Of a stretch of 64,000 nucleotides of DNA, positions 9,431 to 21,500 are shown piece by piece. A model generated the notes under the pieces. That model saw nothing but the letters and a program-made list of their open reading frames with translations, searched no databases and was not told the origin of the DNA. This DNA is from Pseudeuparius sepicola (Eukaryota > Arthropoda > Insecta > Coleoptera > Anthribidae): the NCBI GenBank assembly GCA_963920635.1, contig OY987306.1:11860001-11924000 (forward strand). The letters run 5' to 3'. The translations under genes were made by a program, and so were the position numbers. The first letter of the stretch is position 1; each line of letters begins with the position of its first letter.

Positions 9431-9844
9431 ACCAGAGTTTATAAAATAACCAGCAGTAAAACTTACTCTTGAGAAATCATCCGCGAATTCAATGACCTTG
9501 GGCCATATTGGGGGAATAGAAGTCAGAGGTGTAGTCGGGAAAATCAATTCAGAAATACAGAGTAGTATTAGTAAAGTATATAGTAGCACAAGCAGCTTTG
9601 ACTCCTTCCTGGGATTCTTTATTTAAATTTAAAGATACTAGCACAAAGCACAATTTACAAAAAAAAAACACTCCACGGCACTGTAATATCGTAATATCTC
9701 TCATACATCCAAAAAAAACTGCCCAACCGCCCCGACACTGCATCCATTTGACAGAATCTATTCCCAAATGGCGGCTGCGCGAATAGGTGCGCAGAATTTT
9801 CCCCGGGTGGGGAGTTTACTGCTGGTTGTTTCATATGCGATGGT
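9431..9844. mobile_element. MITE with AACCAGCAGTAAA termini, copy 1
   Basis: Inverted ends (ACCAGAG...AACCAGCAGTAAAAC and its complement) bound about 414 bp of non-coding DNA. The whole element recurs in reverse at 17756-18173 with many substitutions, and a fragment of its interior (TTTGACTCCTTCCTGG) lies at about 34393. Confidence 0.7.
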
Positions 9845-9921
9845 TTGACGTTGCCGTTTGACGTCGTTGCCGTTTGACGTTGACGCAGTTGAATCTCTGG
9901 TATAAACTTTTTCGGTTCGGT
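9845..9921. repeat. Short tandem TTGCCGTTTGACG repeats
   Basis: GTTTGACGTTGCCGTTTGACG is repeated with slight variation two to three times. TTTGCCGTTTG also occurs at about 9413 and near 31575, on the far side of the HARBI1/MADF pair, which may mark ends of one disrupted element. Confidence 0.45.
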
Positions 9922-12900
9922 CGTCGATGGAGGAAGGTAAAGATTAGTTTCCTAATGCGAAATACCGACTGACTCAATACTCTTCGGAAGAAGATGGAGC
10001 CACCGTCGAATACTTCTCGGCGCGGTGGGGGAAACGAGGCTTCCCAGTCCGACACGGTTGTTCGGTAGATGGCGCACTTGCACCATCCTCGGATTACGTC
10101 TCGGCGTTGAGGTGGAAGAGAGGCTTCTGTCCGGTAGATGGCGCACTGCGCACTTGTAATGCGGCTTCCCAAGACGAACTTTTGTTCGGCAGATGGCGCG
10201 CTTCGCGGCTTGCCAAATCTGTTGATTTGACCTTGGTTGTTTGCGTTTTTTGTGCTGGTACGAATGAGTCATCGCCATCGATCGACGGCTGAAAGATATA
10301 TTTTAGATTTTGTATTCCAGCGTTCGATTCGAGTCGCCCGGCCGCGGCCCCGCCCCCCTCTTTGCCTATGGAGGCGGTTTTTTTAAAGTAGCGAGTAACG
10401 TTATTAATTGTTAATAACAAATTTCTCGAGTCTTTTTAAAATAATCTCTTTATAATGGAGGTATAACCACAGAAAATATACGCTATATTTTCTGTGGTTA
10501 TAACGTTGATTGATTCCTTCCTCCATCGACGGTTATAATATTCATATATACAACAAGGTGACCAACTCCTGGCTGACGAAAACCGGGACAGTAGTTAGGT
10601 ACCTAGCCAGGGGCGGATGGGACCACCGGGACACTGGGCAAATGTCCGGTGGGCCGGTCATTCGAAGGGCCCCGGAGGGCCGCCGCAGGCTCGAAGGCTC
10701 ATCGGCCATCGCATCTTAAATTTTAAGACAGTCTTAACTACTTGACAAAACAAAAGGCAATCATTGTTACAATAATTGTTGTAAGTAGGTAGTTAATTTA
10801 AGATAGGACGGTGCAACTGGCCTTAATTAATTATTTTTGTTTTGTTATTTTTGTTCTATTATTTCTTTACGTGTTTTACGGCAATGTAGAAGGGGCACAC
10901 CATTATTTTATTTTTATTGAACTCGAAATTTCGACTTTTAAAGTCGCAGTCCGACTTTGAAGTCGAAATGCCGATTTTGAACACAAAATTTTGACTTTGA
11001 ACTTCGGCTTTGAAAGTTGGAAGTTCATAAAGTCAAAACTTCGAGTTCAATGTCGGAATTTCGAGTTCAAAGTCGGATTTCGAATTTCAAAGTCGAAATT
11101 TCGAGTTAAAAGTGGGAATTTCGACTTTATAAAGTCGGAATTTTGACTTCAAAGTTGGCCTTCGACTTTAAAAGTCGGAATTTCGAATTCAATAAAAATA
11201 AAATAACGGTGTGGTCCTTCTACGCTTCTGAATGTTTTGTTATTTTTATATCTTTATATTTAGAGAAAAAAGTTTTATGTTTTACGAGAGTTATGATTTT
11301 ATTTATGTTCTCATAAAACATGTATATTTTGTTTTATTAAAAAAATACATTATCTACATTGTTTTTTTTAATTGTTATTATGATAATAATTAAGAAAAGA
11401 AAAATCTAAAGCCAAATGAGATGTTTAGGGGCCGCTTGGGAGACAAATGCCCGGGCTGGTTAGGTAAAGTCCATCCGCCCCTGTACCTAGCTATTTTTTA
11501 CCTATAATATGCAACTGTCAAGTTTTGTAGTTTAATCAACTTATGATTTTGTTAGAATTATTTATCTAGTTCATGCTTTTAACCAATAAATACCACCCAA
11601 GGGAAACAAAAAAGAATTTGTGATCAAGTAATATAACAAAAATAAAATTTAACTCAAAGCCACAGGTACATAAATTAAAAAAAAAAACAAATACTGGCTG
11701 TTTACAATATACAGGGTGGCCCAGGGTAAGTGAGCCAATGTGTAAAAGAAAAAAAAAATTCGCGTTTAAATTTGATTGTTTGTGGTTCTGATTTGCTTGA
11801 CTAATGACTGGAAACTAATTTTTAGCATATTTTCGTTTTTGAAAAATCAAGATGGCGTCGACAGCGACCATTTATTTATTTTCATTGTAGGTAAAGTGCC
11901 TTTTCCTTTAAAGATAACAAAAAAATTCATTAAGAAAAGTTGTTCCCAATTAAAATTACCCCAGGGTACCAAATTTTGGAAAGATCGGCCTACTTTGTTT
12001 TCCCACTTTTTTTTCTAAGGCGCTAAAGAAAAAATGAAAAAATTAAGTAGGCTGATTGTCTCAAAATTTGGTACACGGCAATAAGTTTTAATTCTAAACA
12101 ACTTTTTCCCATAAAATTTTTCGATACCTTGTATTTAGAAGCCACTTCTAGCCCATCTTTCCAAAATTTGGTACCAGGTGGTAACTTTTAATTGGGTTTT
12201 AACAAATTACATAGGGTCTTCGGCTCTCTTGAGGGCATGAACATTTTTGTCGATTTGAAGTTTTTTCAGCACAGCGCGAAAAATTGGGCATGGAAGCCCA
12301 TTTCTTTTTTAACGTCACCTGGCTGGCCAAAATTGCCATATTTTATTTTCTTATCTATTTTCTGTGCGGCCTAAAATAACCGAGAAAATCGCTTAATAAG
12401 AAATAAACAAAAAATGCATAGCCTCAAGAGAGCCGAACACCCTGTGTAATTTTCTGAAACTATCTGAGTACCCAGTTGCATAAAGCTTCTTAGTGCCATC
12501 AATTTTCAATATGATAGTTTTCCTCTATCTCTTAAAATAAATATGCTAGGGCTATTAAATTGTTTTGCTCAATTTGAGGTATTTTTTATATTGCGCGTCA
12601 AGTTGGCTATGGCTGCCGATTTCTTTTGCACCACCACTTAGCTGTCCAAAATTGCCACATTTTTGTTTCTTCACGATTTTTTATTGTAGGGCGCAAAATA
12701 AGTGAGAAAATCGCGGTGGTATAGTTCTAAAATAATCATCCTGTATATAAAAAATAAGTTGATCAGTTATATAAAATTTATAAAAAATATTACAAAAAGT
12801 AAAGTATGAAACAAACATTTAAAAAAAAACTATAAGTTTTAAGTACAGGGTGGACCAACGTTTGGCGCCCTGTCGGAGGGGTCTCCCATGGGGGCCCTGG

Positions 12901-13103
12901 TTATGATGTATGTAGGATATGATGTATTCATATCTAAATAGATGTAAATTCTTTGCCTTGACTGTCACCAAATCCAAAGGTAACTCAATTTAGAAAGAGA
13001 AAAATATTTCTAAAATTTTAGTTGAAATGTGCATACGGGCAAATTTTTGAAGTCGGTTTTAATTTTTTCGTTAAAGTTTTGTTATATTATTTATGCTGTA
13101 AAC

Positions 13104-13129
13104 CGTTGATTGAATCTTCCATCTAAACG
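13104..13129. mobile_element. Micro-element, 26 bp, in copies 2 and 3
   Basis: CGTTGATTGAATCTTCC runs into ATCTAAACG. Flanks TGTAAAC and TCTAAAC agree at six of seven positions. It is also present near 21772 in copy 3; copy 1 lacks the surrounding 300 bp. Confidence 0.55.
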
Positions 13130-14706
13130 TCTAAACCAAATTTTCTGTATGAATGACAACTATATAAATTTAGCTAGACATAATATTTTTTATACTTAGG
13201 TATGTCAGTGTTAATACTTATGCTTATGAAATATTGTGTATAATAAACGCTATCGATCGACGATAATCGAATAACAAAACATGAAGATAATATTATAAGT
13301 ATATTCCGTTGTTTGGGAACCGACGATATAAACTTTGATTATATACCTATTATAAACAAGGATTAAAGGTATCAAAGCGTTGATGTAGAACTTTGGAGAA
13401 CAGATACGTCATTGTTCCCTTCCTCCATCGGCTGCGAATATGAAAAAATACTAAGAGATACTTTTTGTTAAACATTTTTCTGAAGTAATAAATTCTAATA
13501 ACACCCTGTATCTCCGCAACTGTGAGCCTCAGAAGCTTCATTTCAACCTTAAGTTTGACGGCTCATCCGATCATGTGACACGCCAAGTTTGAAGAAACTA
13601 TCTCGTATAATTCTAGAGATACTAAAAAATACGTGTATTTTTCTCTAAACTTCTATGCTCTGTATAAAAAAAAACTAAGGCCCGTAGAAGAAAAAAATAT
13701 ATGAAGAAGTGCCCTTATTTTGACTCCAAGAATACGTGGTTTCATTTTTGACCATCAGTTCAGTTACACCCTGTATACAGTGTCTTAAGACTATTTTACG
13801 GTATAACTTTCCAATACCGCCCTGTTTTCGAGATAATAATAATAATGACAGAAAGTTGGACACAAATGGGAATTTTCTTTATTTGAAGTTTCTCAAAACA
13901 AATTATTCTTGATAAAAGTTAGTGCTTGTGCTTAAACTCAAAATCGACCTGTAAAAATTTTAAAATTTCTATTCGTATACAGGGAAGGTTGAAAAATATG
14001 AAAATTCCTCAAGAGTAAAGTACTCTTATTTTTAGAACTACAGCAGTATAGCACTAAGAAAAGTTGTTTGGAATCCCAAGAAAATGTCAAATATGAATTC
14101 ACAGCCACCTATCCAAAAGAAGAAAAATCACACTTTCGCATTTTTTATTCACTGTATAATAGATAATATTAATATTAGCTATGCATTTTAAGGCACATCT
14201 TCAAGCATGACAGTACGATACCAACGATTTTTATTTACGTTCAACTAGCATCTTAAAAACACATAATAACTGAAACTTCTGCAAAGTTTGTCGTTTTTTT
14301 GTGTCCAGGTAAAATACTACTACAATTTCAAACATAACTTAGCAACTAATTTGTGGAACACAAAAATATTTTAATAGAGCAATAATTTAAGTTATTTAAT
14401 AAATGACAATTCAACAATAAAAATATCACAACAAACAAATTATTACGAGAATAAACATTTCAGTGACTACTCTACATGTGACCCTTCCTTCGCTTCCTTT
14501 CGCCTTCAACCAGCGACTATCCCACTAGGCAATATAACAAATTTTTTGAGGTAATTATGGAACGTAGTATATGCACCGCCCAATTTTCTTGAAATTTTGG
14601 CTACCCACCTATTTTCGAGGTCCCTGACCAAGAATCTAACCTCAGTTTTTTGAGGCCGGACGTAGTTTCCGAGAAAATGAATTTTCAAATTTCCTTTTGA
14701 CACCTT

Positions 14707-15291
14707 TTCAATTTTAAAATACGGGACGTGACGGGCGTTCGGGGGGGGGGGGGAGGGGGCTACAAAATGTTTTACTGAAAAAGGCCAATGAAAAGGAATA
14801 AAAGAAAACCACTATTTTTTGTTTTTGTTTTTTCTTGAAGATAACACAAAAACAAAACAAAACAAATTATGAAACTAAACTAAATAGATTCTTTAAAAAT
14901 AAAAAAAACCAGAACATTTTTTGTTTTTTTTTCTTGAAGGGATAAACTTCCAAAAACAAATTATCATGGCTGGCTAATCACGACTAACCAAAAATAAATA
15001 AATCCTTTAAAAATAAAAAGAAATCACAGAACATTTTTTGTGATATATCACATAACACACAAGAAATTGACATTTACGAAAATTGTAGTGTGGCGCCAAT
15101 GAAGGCATGAAGGACTATAATTTAGTAAATTTTGTGTTCACATGTGAGTCGCGGCTTGGACTCTAGATGGTGGTGATTGTGTGAATGCCGTTCGCATGTA
15201 ACATTTTTAATTTTTCACCTTAAATTTTGAAAATACGGGATTTATAGCGTCCCGTATGAATGTTTGCCGGGACACGGGACATTTTACTTAA
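14707..15291. repeat. Copy-2-specific segment with G-run and tandem AT-rich units
   Basis: Replaces about 450-900 bp found in copies 1 and 3. It begins with a poly-G run (about 14740-14756). Two to three degenerate units of about 105 bp follow, containing CAGAACATTTTTTGTTT and CTTTAAAAATAAAAA. Its ends share ATACGGGA-type motifs in both orientations, so it may be part of another element. Confidence 0.45.
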
Positions 15292-15965
15292 GGAAGTGGC
15301 TATTTATACGTCCGACGGATACAAACATCAGTATACGTCTTGCGCTCTCATTGGTCGATTGAGTCACGTGACACATAACCTTACTTCTACCGTTCGATGG
15401 ATTATGAATCGGCTTGTTTACTAAGTCGATTGGATGATGTCCGAGATTATTCAGACCTTATCTTGTCTCATTTTGTATTGCGTATGCCCTACTTTTTCTG
15501 CGATGGGCGCTGCGGAATGAAAAATGAAGTGGTTATTTTATTATTTACAATGATGTAATCCACCCGACATTCGGCACCGCGCCGAATGTCGGGGGGTAGC
15601 CACAATTTCAAGAAAATCGGGGGTGGGTTACAACGCCGAACATCACATCGGGCGAAAATACGGGGTACCTACCTAGCCAAAATTTCAAGAAAATCGGGGG
15701 TGGGTTACACCATTGGAAATTATTACCACTTCTTTTTTCATACGGCAGTGTCTATCCCCCAAAAAGGAGCAGTGCATACGCTCCTTATTGCAAAGATGCT
15801 TGAGAAAAATGCACTTCCGACGTATCTAAATATTAGTTTACTTCGGCTTCGGACGTGTACGGAGTTAAATGCACGTCCAAAGAAGTCATGTGACTCAGCC
15901 CGCCAATGAGAGCGCAAGACGTATACTGACGTTTGTATCCGTCGGACGTATAAATAGCCACTTCC
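15292..15965. mobile_element. Foldback MITE with 9-bp TSD, second insertion
   Basis: Same family as 1824-2419 but at a different site: TTTACTTAA flanks it (15283-15291 and 15966-15974). The centre is enlarged by a partial duplication containing AAAATCGGGGGTGGGTTAC twice. Confidence 0.75.
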
Positions 15966-15977
15966 TTTACTTAAATG

Positions 15978-16334
15978 GGTGCACGTAAAGTTTCACCAGT
16001 CGATTCTACAACACACCGTTGATTGAGGACCATCGACGAACACACGTAGTCTCCCTTTCAATGTCTTGTGTTAAAAGTGTTGTTCACAGACCTACAATAA
16101 CCCAAAGCTTTATGAAAAATATATAAAAATGTAACATGTAACTTACCTTAGAATGTTTCTTGACTACAAAGTCAGCCCTTTTTATGGCCTGCACCCATTT
16201 TGCGCTCAAAACCGGATCCTTAGGAAAGGCAAAAACGGACACTTTTGGCTTTGGCTCGGTTAGGTTAGGCAATTTGGGCGTCGATTAATTCGTTCCTTCA
16301 TCGACGAATTTGGGACACAACACTTCTCGGGCAT
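15978..16334 (-). pseudogene. THAP remnant in repeat copy 2 (best preserved)
   Basis: ATG at 16334 encodes MPEKCCVPN. After the shared micro-element and a frame change, the sequence reads PKVSVFAFPKDPVLSAKWVQ and AIKRADFVVKKHSK, the central helix region of a THAP domain, ending at a GTAAGT donor. The intron has no foldback insertion here, unlike copies 1 and 3. The next exon has VCEQHF near 16090, then the shared 22-bp micro-element and TGETLRAPLKVP. Zinc ligands C, C, C and H are all present, but the frame is broken. Confidence 0.6.
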
Positions 16335-16381
16335 GGCTGAGAAAACACAAGAAAACACCCATTTTGATATTATACATACAA

Positions 16382-16410
16382 TGAGAGACTTGCCTTGATG
16401 GCAAGTCTCT
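16382..16410. mobile_element. Palindromic insertion, 29 bp, 6-bp TSD
   Basis: Arms AGAGACTTGCC / GGCAAGTCTCT around a TTGAT loop, flanked by ATACAA at 16376-16381 and 16411-16416. This is the single-unit form of the insertion seen duplicated in copies 1 and 3. Confidence 0.6.
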
Positions 16411-16986
16411 ATACAACAAAACACACTTTCACTTCCTAACCTCCGTATTTAGGTATCCTTTATCTGATGGCTCAAAACATGAAATGTTTTTGATAGGCAC
16501 ACACTAATTATCGGACTAGAACACCACTGGTCCTCTGCACACTACTGTATCCACCAAATACACGTAATAACAATCACAGATTACCCAGTAACGATAATAT
16601 AAGTGGAAATAAAAATAAGTAAACGAGGAAAACGAGGAACAGATACAGATCAAAAACAAAAACAGCTGGACGTCGTCGCGTCGGACGACAGTAGTTTTAT
16701 CGCCTTGTCCATAGGTGGCGGTGCGCTGACCGCGTAGTTTTCAGCGCTCTTCCGTCGTCGATAGAGTGACCTTTTGCCCAAACCGTTGATTGAAGATTCC
16801 TTTCTCCATCGACCGACTCGAATGGTGGTTTCGGAATTTGGCGCCACCGTACGGACGCGTGTCGGTGAAATGTAAGAGAACGAGACAGAAACATTTAGTA
16901 ACAAGTGGGAATGTGACAGACAGACCATAAGGATCATATTCGCATGCCACCCTAAGGGAGGATATCTTCCCCTTCTTCAATCAACG

Positions 16987-17594
16987 ATAATATCTTCCCC
17001 TCCTCTATCTACGGGCAGACCCAAGACCGAGGCGAGCTATGCCCAAGGCCTAAGGTCTCTAGGATAGACTTGGGCCAGAGGCCAGACCAATAAGAGAATA
17101 GGTCACATCGCGACCACGTGGTGGCCAATCTTTTGATTCACTGCCTCTGTAACTTGGATATAGTATAGACATAGACCGAATATTTTTTGTGCCCATTGTG
17201 CTCAATAAAAAAAAGTTAACCTGGACGTCCTGGACGAGTTCACTCTAACCGCCGCGGAGAGCGGACGAGAGATCGGTTAATCCCAAGAACGGTGTGCGTC
17301 TACCGTTCCTGGGTTAATCCGACGATAAAATGGCGGTGCCACGGTGCCAAATGTCGTTTCTCGTAAGTGGTAGTCGATTCCCACATAAGTGCTAGAGAAT
17401 CAAAATATAAAAATATTGAACTGGCAGAGAAGTTGAAGATAACATTTGAATCTCACAAGAGATAAAATACAATCAAGAAAGACAAGATTTGGAAGAAATA
17501 ACCTACGCACGCCATCTGAAAATCAATATTTATTTTACTAAGATTATACCGTATAAACAGGTTTTCTTTGCAAGTCCGGATATAATATTACTAA
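16987..17594. other. Spacer between copies 2 and 3, left part
   Basis: Directly after the copy-2 end, ATATCTTCCCCTCCTC then TATCTACGG resembles the repeat end (ATATCTTCCCCTTCTTC then AATCAACGG), as if a diverged relative begins here. At 17275-17320 a hairpin pairs GGTTAATCCCAAGAACGGT with ACCGTTCCTGGGTTAATCC. No gene is supported. Confidence 0.4.
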
Positions 17595-17750
17595 TAAGTA
17601 GGGAGAAAGTAGGGGAAGAGGCCCGCCGGGGCGCGCGGCGCGGGACTAGGAGTGGGGATTTTGAAGCGTAGGGCCAATCGGAATCATCAAGCCCACTGCG
17701 CGCGCCGCGTCACCCCCACCGTCTGTCTCCCTACTTCCCCCTCCTACTTA
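17595..17750. mobile_element. GC-rich foldback MITE
   Basis: TAAGTAGGGAGAAAGTAGGG and a GCGCGCGGCGCGG block pair with GCGCGCCGCG and CTCCCTACTTCCCCCTCC. The GC content is far above its surroundings. It abuts the next MITE. Confidence 0.55.
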
Positions 17751-17755
17751 GTAGA

Positions 17756-18173
17756 ACCAGAGCATAAAACAACCAGCAGTAAAACCAAGTAATAACTCGC
17801 CATGGCGGGAAAATTCTGCGCACCTGTTCGCGCAGCCGCCATTGGGGAATAGATTCTGTCAAATAGATGCAGTGTCGGGGCGATTGGGCAGTTCTTTTTT
17901 GGCTGTATGAGGGATATTACAGTGCCATGGAGGGTGCTTTTTTGTAAATTGTGCTTTGTGCTAATATTTTTAAATAAAGAGTCCCAGGAAGGGGTCAGAG
18001 CTGCTTGTGCTTACCACATACTATATACTTTACTAATACTACTCTGTATTTCTGAATTGATTTTCCTGACTACACCTCTGACTTCTATTCCCCCATTATG
18101 GTTCAAGGTCATTGAATTTGCGGCTGATTTCTCAAGAGTAAGTTTTACTGCTGGTTGTTTTATATGCTCTGGT
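17756..18173. mobile_element. MITE with AACCAGCAGTAAA termini, copy 2
   Basis: Ends ACCAGAGCAT...AACCAGCAGTAAAAC and the complement are about 30 bp long. The interior matches 9431-9844 in reverse. TAGAACTAAT.AACCTATATATTTT just outside the right end also occurs at about 38412, so the repeated unit extends further. Confidence 0.7.
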
Positions 18174-18216
18174 AGAACTAATAACCTATATATTTTATGA
18201 CTAGGTAATACCAGAG

Positions 18217-18247
18217 CAAGAACGTTAAACCAGATTTAACGTTCTTG
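18217..18247. mobile_element. Palindromic insertion, 31 bp, 9-bp TSD
   Basis: CAAGAACGTTAAA and its complement TTTAACGTTCTTG surround a five-base loop. ATACCAGAG is repeated exactly on both sides (18208-18216 and 18248-18256). Confidence 0.7.
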
Positions 18248-18261
18248 ATACCAGAGTAGTA

Positions 18262-18282
18262 CCACAGAATACTATTCTGTGG
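18262..18282. mobile_element. Palindromic insertion, 21 bp, 5-bp TSD
   Basis: CCACAGAATA and TATTCTGTGG form an almost loopless hairpin. TAGTA flanks it (18257-18261 and 18283-18287). The CCACAGAA...TTCTGTGG core matches the hairpin at 7059-7101. Confidence 0.6.
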
Positions 18283-18287
18283 TAGTA

Positions 18288-18571
18288 CATTGAATCTGGG
18301 ACTTGCAAAGCAAGCCTAGCAATACGGTATAAGAAGAGATGATTTTACATACCACCATAGACAAAATAAACATCAAATCCTGAAGGGGAAAAAGGTGTTA
18401 TAAAGGAGGTCAGACGTGCACTTCACGTGTACGCCGTGGTGTACGCAATTTTTTTCCCCGAAATTTTTTTCTGGGACGAGTATGGATAATGGTCTTTAGT
18501 TGCCGAATCCAATTAGCTGAATAACAAACAAATAACAAAAGTTAACCTATAAATTGTGTGCCTAAAATTAC
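18288..18571. other. Spacer, right part
   Basis: Unique-looking non-coding sequence up to copy 3. Nothing further recognised. Confidence 0.4.
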
Positions 18572-21500
18572 CGTCGATGGAGGAAGGTAAAGATTAGTTT
18601 CCTAATGCGAAATACCGACTGACTCAATACTCTTCGGAAGAAGATGGAGCCACCGTCGAATACTTCTCGGCGCGGTGGGGGAAACGAGGCTTCCCAGTCC
18701 GACACGGTTGTTCGGTAGATGGCGCACTTGCACCATCCTCGGATTACGTCTCGGCGTTGAGGTGGAAGAGAGGCTTCTGTCCGGTAGATGGCGCACTGCG
18801 CACTTGTAATGCGGCTTCCCAAGACGAACTTTTGTTCGGCAGATGGCGCGCTTCGCGGCTTGCCAAATCTGTTGATTTGACCTTGGTTGTTTGCGTTTTT
18901 TGTGCTGGTACGAATGAGTCATCGCCATCGATCGACGGCTGGAAGCGTTGACTGAAGGTTGGAAGATATATTTTAAATTTTGTATTCCAGCGTTCGATTC
19001 GAGTCGCCCGGCCGCGGCCCCGCCCCCCTCTTTGCCTATGGAGGCGGTTTTTTTTAAAGTAGCGAGTAACGTTATTAATTGTTAATGACAAATTTCTCGA
19101 GTCTTTTTAAAATAATCTTTTTATAATGGAGTTATAACCACAGAAAATATACGCTATATTTTCTGTGGTTATAACGTTGATTGATTGCTTCCTCCATCGA
19201 CGGTTATAATATTCATATACAACAAGGTGACCAACTCCTGGCTGCCGAAAACCGGGACAGTAGTTAGGTACCTAGCCAGGGCGGATGGGACCACCGGGAC
19301 ACTGGGCAAATGTCCGGTGGGCCGGTCATTCGAAGGGCCCCGGAGGGCCGTCGCAGGCTCGAAGGCTCATCGGCCGTCGCATCTTAAATTTTAAGACAGT
19401 CTTAACTACTTGACAAAACAAAAGGCAATCATTGTTACAATAATTGTTGTAAGTAGGTAGTTAATTTAAGATAGGACGGTGCAACTGGCCATAATTAATT
19501 ATTTTTGTTTTGTTATTTTTTGTTCTATTATTTCTTTACGTGTTTTACGGAAACGTAGAAGGGGCACACCATTATTTTATTTTATTGAACTCGAAATTTC
19601 GACTTTTAAAGTCGCAGTCCGACTTTGAAGTCGAAATGCCGATTTTGAACACAAAATTTTGACTTTGAACTTCGGCTTTGAAAGTTGGAAGTTCATAAAG
19701 TCAAAACTTCGAGTTCAATGTCGGAATTTCGAGTTCAAAGTCGGATTTCGAATTTCAAAGTCGAAATTTCGAGTTAAAAGTCGGAATTTCGAGTTAAAAG
19801 TCGGAATTTTGACTTCAAAGTTGGCCTTCGACTTTAAAAGTCGGAATTTCGAATTCAATAAAAATAAAATAACGGTGTGGTCCTTCTACGCTTCTGAATG
19901 TTTTGTTATTTTTATATCTTTATATTTAGAGAAAAAAGTTTTATGTTTTACGAGAGTTATGATTTTATTTATGTTCTCATAAAACATGTATATTTTGTTT
20001 TATTAAAAAAATACATTATCTACATTGTTTTTTTTAATTGTTATTATGATAATAATTAAGAAAAGAAAAATCTAAAGCCAAATGAGATGTTTAGGGGCCG
20101 CTTGGGAGACAAATGCCCGGGCTGGTTAGGTAAAGTCCATCCGCCCCTGTACCTAGCTATTTTTTACCTATAATATGCAACTGTCAAGTTTTGTAGTTTA
20201 ATCAACTTATGATTTTGTTAGAATTATTTATCTAGTTCATGCTTTTAACCAATAAATACCACCCAAGGGAAACAAAAAAGAATTTGTGATCAAGTAATAT
20301 AACAAAAATAAAATTTAACTCAAAGCCACAGGTACATAAATTAAAAAAAAAACAAATACTGGCTGTTTACAATATACAGGGTGGCCCAGGGTAAGTGAGC
20401 CAATGTGTAAAAGAAAAAAAAAATTCGCGTTTAAATTTGATTGTTTGTGGTTCTGATTTGCTTGACTAATGACTGGAAACTAATTTTTAGCATACTTTCG
20501 TTTTTGAAAAATCAAGATGGCGTCGACAGCGACCATTTATTTATTTTCATTGTAGGTAAAGTGCCTTTTCCTTTAAAGATAACAAAAAAATTCATTAAGA
20601 AAAGTTGTTCCCAATTAAAATTACCCCAGGGTACCAAATTTTGGAAAGATCGGCCTACTTTGTTTTCCCACTTTTTTTTCTAAGGCGCTAAAGAAAAAAT
20701 GAAAAAATTAAGTAGGCTGATTGTCTCAAAATTTGGTACACGGCAATAAGTTTTAATTCTAAACAACTTTTTCCCATAAAATTTTTCGATACCTTGTATT
20801 TAGAAGCCACTTCTAGCCCATCTTTCCAAAATTTGGTACCAGGTGGTAACTTTTAATTGGGTTTTAACAAATTACATAGGGTCTTCGGCTCTCTTGAGGG
20901 CATGAACATTTTTGTCGATTTGAAGTTTTTTCAGCACAGCGCGAAAAATTGGGCATGGAAGCCCATTTCTTTTTTAACGTCACCTGGCTGGCCAAAATTG
21001 CCATATTTTATTTTCTTATCTATTTTCTGTGCGGCCTAAAATAACCGAGAAAATCGCTTAATAAGAAATAAACAAAAAATGCATAGCCTCAAGAGAGCCG
21101 AACACCCTGTGTAATTTTCTGAAACTATCTGAGTACCCAGTTGCATAAAGCTTCTTAGTGCCATCAATTTTCAATATGATAGTTTTCCTCTATCTCTTAA
21201 AATAAATATGCTAGGGCTATTAAATTGTTTTGCTCAATTTGAGGTATTTTTTATATTGCGCGTCAAGTTGGCTATGGCTGCCGATTTCTTTTGCAGCACC
21301 ACTTAGCTGTCCAAATTGCCACATTTTTATTTCTTCACGATTTTTTATTGTAGGGCGCAAAATAAGTGAGAAAATCGCGGTGGTATAGTTCTAAAATAAT
21401 CATCCTGTATATAAAAAATAAGTTGATCAGTTATATAAAATTTATAAAAAATATTACAAAAAGTAAAGTATGAAACAAACATTTAAAAAAAAACTATAAG

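Larger units (their letters stand above)
9922..16986 (-). mobile_element. Large THAP-bearing repeat, copy 2 (reverse)
   Basis: Reverse of copy 1 over almost all its length, 7065 bp. Differences: an extra segment at 13008-13325, one arm only of the 474-bp foldback, replacement of the next stretch by copy-specific DNA (14707-15291), and the 9-bp-TSD foldback located at 15292 rather than in the THAP intron. Confidence 0.8.

Noticed and set aside
17275..17320. Hairpin with GGTTAATCCC arms as a micro-insertion
   Set aside because: Arms are clear but no flanking direct duplication was found, so it is listed only as a hairpin.
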